Of a DNA stretch of 21,091 bases, positions 16,022-21,091 are shown one piece after another; the first letter of the stretch is position 1, and the number at the start of each line of letters is the position of its first letter. The translations under genes and the position numbers were made by a program. The notes below the pieces were generated by a model, which was not told the DNA's origin, did no database searches, and was given only the letters and a program-made list of their open reading frames with translations. This stretch comes from CAZBBC01 sp964489835 (GTDB lineage: Bacteria > Calditrichota > Calditrichia > JAJRVZ01), in the NCBI GenBank assembly GCA_964489835.1, contig CAZBBC010000073.1, positions 1-21,091 on the forward strand. Reading direction: 5' to 3'.

Positions 16022-18196
16022 TTATCCACGGATTTTCCGCCGCAGGCGGATCCGCCTTTCGGCGTGATAATCCGTGGTTAATAAATTATTTTGTCTTTTG
16101 TCTTTTGTCTTTGGTTTGATTGCAGCATCGCTGCGCCAGGTATTGGCTAGGTGTTCAGCTACAGCCAGTAATCTATTAGCTAATTTTTCGGCATCCGCAA
16201 AATATGGAGCAGTCGCATGCCAGGCATTCCATAGCTTTTCCAGTTCAGCAATGATGACTACATCAGGTATCTGACTGAATTCCTGTAAAAAATTTTTATT
16301 CGCTGTTGGTTTGTGGTTTACATAAATTCTCCTTGCTTCCAGCGCTAGTTTGACTAAGCGCATGCCATTCCAGACAGTGGCAAAAGCAAGAAAATCTCCT
16401 GCATTAATTTCTTCTAATCCAATCGGTATACGGCGCATATGTTCTACAAAGACAGATTCACCGGCAGTATATATGGATTGCAGGTCCAGCAGATTATTAT
16501 AAAATGAAGGCCAGGCTTGTCTGGCCTCTTTTGCCAATATTTTTTGCAATCCTTCCTTATGAGGATATAGCTCTTCCGTTATTTTATCCTCCTCGAATGC
16601 TTTTTCTATCAGGAGTAGCAGTTCATCAAGGTGCACCAATTCAACCACTTCATCGGGAAAGCGGTCCATCGCCTGTTTAATCTGATCCATCGGTATACTG
16701 TGATTTACCAGGTTAAAAATAAACAAGGGACGATTAGGACAGGCGTCAATAAAGTCCTTCATGGTCTGGTAGATATCGTTTCCCCTGTGGATCCCTTCCC
16801 CGCAAAAAATATAGGGCTTGCCGCCGGCAATATAATGCTTTTCAAAGGCAGATTCTCCCATTCCTCGTGTATATCCAACGCAAACCGGAAGGTTTTCACG
16901 TAAAATTTTTGGGAACTCCGGCAAATCCACTTCCTGCCACCAGTCACGATCATTCCAATTGGTCATATGAATGGTCGTTAAACCACATTTTTGCATATAG
17001 TAGTTACTGAGCTGAAGAAATTTTTTGGGATTGGGATGAAGGTGCGGATAGGTATAAGTTGCTCCGGCCGGGCCGGCAACAAAATAATCGTTGGGAAGTT
17101 TGTTCTCCATATAGTATTGAACCATAGCAGGCATCATATCATATGCCATCGGTAGAAAACCCCAGTTGTATTTAAAACTGCCATGCTGAGGATTTGCCCA
17201 ATCCGTTGAGATCAGGTTTTGTACAAACCATGCCGCGTCACCATCGGTAGCCATGTAGGCGATATAGACTTTATTTTTAACATCTAAATCTTTTTTATTT
17301 ATCGTTCGTTGTTTATAAACAATATCATTCTCCGGGCGAATGCTTGAATGGACAGTTAGATTAGCTGTACGCATACTGCACATACCATAGTGGCCAAACT
17401 CGGAGGAGCAGGCAATGGCTTCATGTTCCTTATCACGAACACAATGCCAGCCGATGATCACCGTTCCTTCCGGGTAAGCTTTGTAAAAACGGCGTAATAA
17501 TTGATAATCACGTTTGTCACGTTCCGAGGAGGATATATCCACTGATAAAATATTGTGTGCGATGACATAATCACGATTGGTAAATGTGCTGGTCGGCCAA
17601 TGCGGTACGTGTACGCAGAGTTGAGCCATAATTTTTTGGTTACACTGGGGTAAAAGGTTTTCCAGCGCCCACTCATAGGCCTGATACATGTCTGTCCATC
17701 GTCCCGAGAGATCATCAATTTTTTTTAGTCCGATCTGTTCGGCATATTTCTCTAAATCTTTGCTGACCGGTACAGCATTATTGATCGCACCCAATGTTGT
17801 GGCAATATTTAAAGAATGGGGCATTTGAGGATCATAAACAATATAACCGCTGATTTCATCCATAAATTTTTTAACAATTGAATCACGATCATTCAATTCT
17901 TCAAATACAAGACCGAATTTTTTATTGTAATAATCCAGCCAGAATTTGTGCTGTTTTGAATAATCCAGATAGATCCTGGTATCTTTTCGGTTGATCAATC
18001 CCTGGAAACAGGTTAAAAAGACTTTTTCATGCCAGGTCATGTTTTTAGGAACAGAAAAAGACCATAACTTGTCCGGCCATTTTCCCACAGGGAAAATATC
18101 ATACAAGTTCTGCTGCGGTTGACATTGAAAACCGCTGCCCAACATGATAGCCCCGCCTGAAGCAAGCATGGTTTTACAAAAGTCTCTTCGATCCAA
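16022..18196 (-). CDS. Tat-exported GxGYxYP-domain protein
   Basis: This 724-residue protein belongs to the GxGYxYP family, which occurs in carbohydrate-utilisation loci and is described as putative glycoside hydrolases without a proven reaction that I know of. The naming motif appears near residue 377 as GATYTYPH, with T where the second glycine is usual. Conserved features also include IAYMATDGDAAWFVQNL, WGFLPMAYDMMPAMVQYYM and VCVGYTRGMGE. The N-terminus RRDFCKTML followed by a hydrophobic stretch is a twin-arginine signal. The start is TTG (18194-18196), supported by AAGGA 8 nt upstream; the next Met would remove the Tat motif. The last ~20 codons and the stop codon come from a dispersed palindromic repeat, and just before it are three perfect TTTTGTC heptamers, so the natural C-terminus is probably replaced. 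The family call is good; function is unknown. Confidence 0.85.
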   Translation of the reverse strand: MDRRDFCKTMLASGGAIMLGSGFQCQPQQNLYDIFPVGKWPDKLWSFSVPKNMTWHEKVFLTCFQGLINRKDTRIYLDYSKQHKFWLDYYNKKFGLVFEELNDRDSIVKKFMDEISGYIVYDPQMPHSLNIATTLGAINNAVPVSKDLEKYAEQIGLKKIDDLSGRWTDMYQAYEWALENLLPQCNQKIMAQLCVHVPHWPTSTFTNRDYVIAHNILSVDISSSERDKRDYQLLRRFYKAYPEGTVIIGWHCVRDKEHEAIACSSEFGHYGMCSMRTANLTVHSSIRPENDIVYKQRTINKKDLDVKNKVYIAYMATDGDAAWFVQNLISTDWANPQHGSFKYNWGFLPMAYDMMPAMVQYYMENKLPNDYFVAGPAGATYTYPHLHPNPKKFLQLSNYYMQKCGLTTIHMTNWNDRDWWQEVDLPEFPKILRENLPVCVGYTRGMGESAFEKHYIAGGKPYIFCGEGIHRGNDIYQTMKDFIDACPNRPLFIFNLVNHSIPMDQIKQAMDRFPDEVVELVHLDELLLLIEKAFEEDKITEELYPHKEGLQKILAKEARQAWPSFYNNLLDLQSIYTAGESVFVEHMRRIPIGLEEINAGDFLAFATVWNGMRLVKLALEARRIYVNHKPTANKNFLQEFSQIPDVVIIAELEKLWNAWHATAPYFADAEKLANRLLAVAEHLANTWRSDAAIKPKTKDKRQNNLLTTDYHAERRIRLRRKIRG
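16026..16077. repeat. Palindromic repeat forming the 3' end of the GxGYxYP gene
   Basis: CCACGGATT (16026-16034) pairs with AATCCGTGG (16069-16077). Inside lies the perfect palindrome GGCGGATCCGCC (16045-16056), then TTTCGGCGTG. The inner part resembles the end of the fold-back repeat at 4131-4153, the outer part the CCACGGATTA modules at 10893 and 12533. It is translated on the minus strand as part of the protein. Confidence 0.75.
16089..16109. repeat. Three perfect tandem TTTTGTC heptamers inside a coding sequence
   Basis: The 7-bp unit is repeated three times, with a partial fourth unit, close to the 3' end of the GxGYxYP gene, where it encodes a lysine-rich tail. Gain or loss of one unit would shift the frame and alter only the last few dozen residues. 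Confidence 0.7.
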
Positions 18197-18204
18197 GTTT
18201 TTCG

Positions 18205-18209
18205 TCCTT
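18205..18209 (-). promoter_or_regulatory. Ribosome binding site fixing a TTG start (GxGYxYP gene)
   Basis: AAGGA on the minus strand lies 8 nt before the TTG at 18196. Without this start the twin-arginine motif would be lost, so it decides the N-terminus. Confidence 0.75.
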
Positions 18210-18390
18210 ATGCTAATATTGGAGAGAACTGTTTCTATTCACCGTATTGAATTGCCGGGGCGTCTGGTAAAATAAATTGTTTTTATATAAAATATCATGA
18301 GTGTCTGGTTAAACCTATAATCATTAGCAATTACCACCGGAATATCAAATGTATAGAGTTTTAATAAACATAGAGACTTGATTTAAAGAA

Positions 18391-18471
18391 CTCACCCTAA
18401 ATCCCTCTCTTGGAAAGAGAGGGACTTTAGGGAGCCCCTTCTCTTCTCAAGAGAAGGGGTTTGGGGATGAG
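18391..18471. repeat. Double-hairpin palindromic element
   Basis: The outer ends CTCACCCTAAATCC and GGTTTGGGGATGAG are imperfect inverted repeats. Between them are two hairpins: TCCCTCTCTT-GG-AAGAGAGGGA-like (18402-18423) and perfect CCCCTTCTCTT-CTC-AAGAGAAGGGG (18435-18459). It resembles the small non-coding palindromic elements found dispersed in many bacterial genomes. Confidence 0.7.
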
Positions 18472-18572
18472 TTTTTTAAACCGGACACTAATAATAAAAT
18501 ATACTGAAATGCAGACCAAAATTTACATAAAGAGAGATTCACCCAGAAAAAAATAAATGTAAATAACACTAA

Positions 18573-18599
18573 TCCCTCCAAAAGAGATCTTTGGAGGGA
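18573..18599 (-). terminator. Possible terminator hairpin after the symporter gene
   Basis: A perfect 10-bp stem (TCCCTCCAAA with TTTGGAGGGA, 7-nt loop) lies 16 nt beyond the symporter stop codon on the minus strand. The sequence after it, TTAGTGTTATTTAC, is only weakly T-rich, so termination strength is uncertain. Confidence 0.55.
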
Positions 18600-18615
18600 A
18601 AAGCATTTGCCTGTA

Positions 18616-20121
18616 TCAGGAAGAGGCAGGCTTTCTTCTATAGGTCACAAGGCCGAGGCCAATGCCTACCACTAACAATGTAACTGTACCGATAACTCCG
18701 ATCATTCGTGCATTCCAGGTACATTCCAGCCAACTTAAATAGTCGGGTAAATCACGGGCAAAGGTTGCCCAGGCAATACTGATCACACTGGCAATCACGG
18801 CAGTAGCCGCTTGCCAGCGTTTTATCCAGCTAAAACCGATGGCCAGGAGAAAAAGTCCGATCACGCCTCCACCGGCAATGCCACCAAGTTGCCATCCGGT
18901 TTCCAGTGCTGATTGTATTTCCATCAGAGCAAATCCGGTTATTGTTCCGGCGATCCCCCAAATAATGGTGTACCAACGGAGCATCTTGATATCTCTTTTA
19001 TCGTCCTCTATTTTACCTTTTTTAAAATACCTTTTATAGAAGTCAAGGAGTGTAAGGGTGGAGACCGTATTAAGGGAAGAATCGATGCTACTCATCGCCG
19101 CGGCAACGATCGCAGCGATTAAAATACCCCGTACACCTATCGGTAATTGGGTGACGATAAAATGAGGAAATATTTTATCCCCCATCATTTCACCGTGTAA
19201 TGCCGGCGTCAACTGATCCGGATATACGGTATAGAATGCAAACAGGGCCGTACCGATGAAAAGAAATAAAGCAGAAACAGGGATATACGTGATCGCGGCG
19301 GTCCAGACAGATTTTACAGCATCTCTTGTATTGGCCGTGGTATGATATCTTTGTACATAATTCTGATCTACACCGAAATTTCTCAGATTTTCCATTATCC
19401 CGTATAGCAATACAACCCAAGCCGTAGGCGCGATCAGATTGAGATCCCAGGAACCCAGGGAAAATTTATCATACTGGTTGCCAATGGCGATGATCTCTTC
19501 GGCGCCTCCCGGTATATCAATCATTAAAAGAATGGTAGTAAGTATCGCCCCACCCAATAAAATTATTACCTGTATTACATCCGTCCAAATCACTGCCTCA
19601 ATACCACCAATCATGGTATAAAAGGTTACCGCAATACCGGTTATAAGGATAATCCATATGATTGGCCATCCGGTAAGGCTGTTTAAAACGAGAGAAACCA
19701 AAAACAGGACCATGCCGATTCTTGTCAATGAACCAAACATAAAGCTAATACTGCCATAAACGCGTGCCCAGCCACCAAAACGCTGCTCTAAATACTCATA
19801 AGCGGATACTTTTACTCTCGTTCGATACAAAGGAATAAAATAAACCATGGCAACCAACGCGGCAAGGGGAAGGCTAAAGGAGAACATAAAAGCATCCCAG
19901 TTTAAATTGTAAGACTGTCCCGGATAGCCAATAAAGGTAATACTACTGATAAAGGTACCCAGCATCGACAGACCAACGGCCCAACTGGGTAGTCTGCCAC
20001 TGGCAATCATAAATCCATTGGCGGTATTACTTCTTTTACGAAAATATAGACCTAAAAGAACGATGCCAACGAAATAGACAATCAGTATGATCTTGTCCAC
20101 GAGATAAAATTGAGTTTCCAA
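18616..20121 (-). CDS. Sodium:solute symporter (SSS family), probable sugar transporter
   Basis: This 501-residue inner-membrane protein has about 13 hydrophobic segments and the SSS (SLC5-like) family pattern. TM2 reads SWAVGLSMLGTFISSITFIG, the YEYLEQRFGGWARVYGS loop follows, then the signature GGIEAVIWTDVIQVIILLGG, a QNYVQRY motif, and AAMSSIDSSLNTVSTLTLLD, whose paired serines match the sodium-site region. It should import a sugar or other organic solute with sodium ions. The start is TTG (20119-20121), with the strong AGGAAGGG site (20129-20136) 7 nt upstream and no Met before residue 38. It lies 89 bp after the DUF1080 gene and is probably co-transcribed with it. The substrate is inferred from the cluster to be a product of rhamnoside breakdown. 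Confidence 0.93.
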   Translation of the reverse strand: METQFYLVDKIILIVYFVGIVLLGLYFRKRSNTANGFMIASGRLPSWAVGLSMLGTFISSITFIGYPGQSYNLNWDAFMFSFSLPLAALVAMVYFIPLYRTRVKVSAYEYLEQRFGGWARVYGSISFMFGSLTRIGMVLFLVSLVLNSLTGWPIIWIILITGIAVTFYTMIGGIEAVIWTDVIQVIILLGGAILTTILLMIDIPGGAEEIIAIGNQYDKFSLGSWDLNLIAPTAWVVLLYGIMENLRNFGVDQNYVQRYHTTANTRDAVKSVWTAAITYIPVSALFLFIGTALFAFYTVYPDQLTPALHGEMMGDKIFPHFIVTQLPIGVRGILIAAIVAAAMSSIDSSLNTVSTLTLLDFYKRYFKKGKIEDDKRDIKMLRWYTIIWGIAGTITGFALMEIQSALETGWQLGGIAGGGVIGLFLLAIGFSWIKRWQAATAVIASVISIAWATFARDLPDYLSWLECTWNARMIGVIGTVTLLVVGIGLGLVTYRRKPASS

Positions 20122-20128
20122 AACGATT

Positions 20129-20136
20129 CCCTTCCT
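20129..20136 (-). promoter_or_regulatory. Ribosome binding site fixing a TTG start (symporter gene)
   Basis: AGGAAGGG on the minus strand is spaced 7 nt from the TTG at 20121. The next in-frame Met (residue 38) would delete the first membrane segment, so the TTG is the start. Confidence 0.85.
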
Positions 20137-20210
20137 GTTAATATTAATGGCACATTAATATCTACGAACCATCAGTGTCCAGTTTAAAAAAAATGATCGT
20201 TTAAAAATAT

Positions 20211-20837
20211 TTATTTTCCGCTCAGATCACGATAATACAAATCTTTGATCTCGATGGTCATTCCGGGATTATGTCCCTGGATAGCAAAATGTCCCTTGGT
20301 ATAATCACTATCCTTGCAGTCCACCATCAATTCATCCTTTACCCAGATCTGAATATGATCACCGACCATTTTAACTTTCATCGTGAACCACTCATTGTCT
20401 TTGGTAATTAGTTTTTCAGCTTTCACCGTAGGACTGCCGGGTTTCCATAGCCAGCCCGTATGAGCATCCTGATGGTTATCAATCTGTGCTTCATAACCGC
20501 GCGGGAATCCATCCGGATTGTCTTCCGGGGGATTACTTCTGAAATAGAGGCCGCTGTTGCCATTTTCGCTGACGCGAAAGGTTCCTTTAACCTCAAAATC
20601 AGAAACGACAGGATCCGCATAAATATGACCCATACCACCGTTGCCGGTTAAAATACCATCTTTTACTTCCCAAACGGCTTTGCCTTTTACAAACCATCCG
20701 TCAAGATTCTTTCCGTTAAACAATGAGATCCATTCCGATTGGCCGGTTTCTCCTTTTGTTTCCTCATATTTCTCCTGGGTAGCACAGGCAATCATCAGTG
20801 CAGCAATCAAAAAACTGATCCATACTAATTTTTTCAT
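20211..20837 (-). CDS. DUF1080 / 3-keto-disaccharide hydrolase family lipoprotein
   Basis: This 208-residue protein has a lipoprotein signal, MKKLVWISFLIAALMIAC (C18), so it is envelope-anchored. One DUF1080 (PF06439) domain with a concanavalin-like jelly roll fills residues ~37-204. Recognisable pieces are WISLFNGKNLDGW, VWEVKDGILTGNGG, NSGLYFRSNPP, GYEAQIDNHQDAHTGWLW and GHFAIQGHNPGMTIEIKDLYYRDL. The family includes enzymes that split 3-keto-glycosides made by Gfo/Idh-type dehydrogenases, and one such exported dehydrogenase is encoded in the same cluster (9369-10754). AAGGAAAG lies about 5 nt before the ATG. It is the first gene of the visible minus-strand run. Domain call is firm; hydrolase activity on a rhamnoside is inferred. 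Some members may be only binding modules. Confidence 0.93.
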   Translation of the reverse strand: MKKLVWISFLIAALMIACATQEKYEETKGETGQSEWISLFNGKNLDGWFVKGKAVWEVKDGILTGNGGMGHIYADPVVSDFEVKGTFRVSENGNSGLYFRSNPPEDNPDGFPRGYEAQIDNHQDAHTGWLWKPGSPTVKAEKLITKDNEWFTMKVKMVGDHIQIWVKDELMVDCKDSDYTKGHFAIQGHNPGMTIEIKDLYYRDLSGK

Positions 20838-21091
20838 GTTCTTTCCTTTCGGTTTAGTTAAAAAAATCTATTAATGAAAATTTTCTTGGGAAAAATTTTA
20901 CACAAAAATACACATTATATAATATTTGAAAAGTATTTTAATAATTTTAAACATTTATTTTTAGGGGATTGAATCTGGCAAAATTTTTAAATAAGATAAA
21001 GATTTAATGCATCAAATAAAAGGGTCTTTTTATTTGTTCTTTTGTCCCGCCAAAAAAATAGGCGGATCTTCGACTTGATACAAAAGAACCA
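20838..21091. other. Intergenic region upstream of the DUF1080 gene with a repeat at the window edge
   Basis: The AT-rich stretch 20875-21000 probably contains the promoter of the DUF1080-symporter transcript. On the minus strand there is TATAAT at 20914-20919, and TATTTTTG at 20902-20909 fits the Bacteroidota-type TAnnTTTG box, but neither has a good partner box. At the edge, GTTCTTTTGT (21036-21045) pairs with ACAAAAGAAC (21080-21089), and CCGCC with GGCGG inside it, giving a hairpin repeat with the GGCGGATC piece seen in other repeats here. Confidence 0.45.

Larger units (their letters stand above)
18197..18615. other. Intergenic region between symporter and GxGYxYP genes
   Basis: These 419 bp hold no gene. 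They contain inverted AGTGTCYGGTTTAAA-like motifs (18301-18314 and 18476-18489) around a palindromic element (18391-18471), then a hairpin next to the symporter stop codon. A promoter for the GxGYxYP-rhamnosidase pair is expected in 18215-18380, which is AT-rich, but I see no clear boxes. Confidence 0.55.

Overview
The window reads as a chromosomal segment of a Gram-negative bacterium with moderate to low GC. Tat signals, lipoprotein signals, a DUF1080 lipoprotein, a GxGYxYP protein and a Tat-exported Gfo/Idh/MocA oxidoreductase are typical of the Bacteroidota-Calditrichota-Marinimicrobia (FCB) side of the tree and of related uncultured phyla. No rRNA or other marker is present, so the phylum is an inference. 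I saw no tRNA, rRNA, CRISPR array or intact transposase.

Left part (1-9150): mostly housekeeping genes in mixed orientation. These are an XPD/DinG-type helicase fused to an N-terminal PD-(D/E)XK nuclease-like domain (minus), an archaeal-type cofactor-independent phosphoglycerate mutase (plus), a divergent transketolase-like ThDP enzyme (plus), a remnant of an M16 zinc peptidase (minus, broken at both ends), a DUF1684 protein (plus) and a hot-dog thioesterase (minus). The phosphoglycerate mutase and transketolase belong to central carbon metabolism. The transketolase and the M16 remnant lie between two inverted copies of a roughly 100-bp GC-rich fold-back repeat.

Right part (9369-20837): six minus-strand genes that look like a glycan or glycoside utilisation locus. 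In transcription order they are a DUF1080 (3-keto-disaccharide hydrolase family) lipoprotein, a sodium:solute symporter, a Tat-exported GxGYxYP protein, a large GH78 alpha-L-rhamnosidase lipoprotein, an N-acylglucosamine/cellobiose 2-epimerase family enzyme, and a Tat-exported Gfo/Idh/MocA oxidoreductase followed by a strong terminator. My inference is that exported enzymes attack a rhamnose-containing glycoside, by GH78 hydrolysis and possibly by 3-keto oxidation and elimination (Gfo/Idh plus DUF1080). The symporter would import a product and the epimerase would act on a cytoplasmic sugar. Gaps of 69-446 bp separate the genes, so they may form several transcripts. There is no regulator, SusC/D pair or sugar kinase in the window.

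The intergenic regions are loaded with small palindromic repeat families, several present twice or more and joined as mosaics. One supplies the last ~20 codons of the GxGYxYP gene, and another abuts the broken M16 gene. These repeats and the possible exported rhamnoside/3-keto pathway are the most interesting content.
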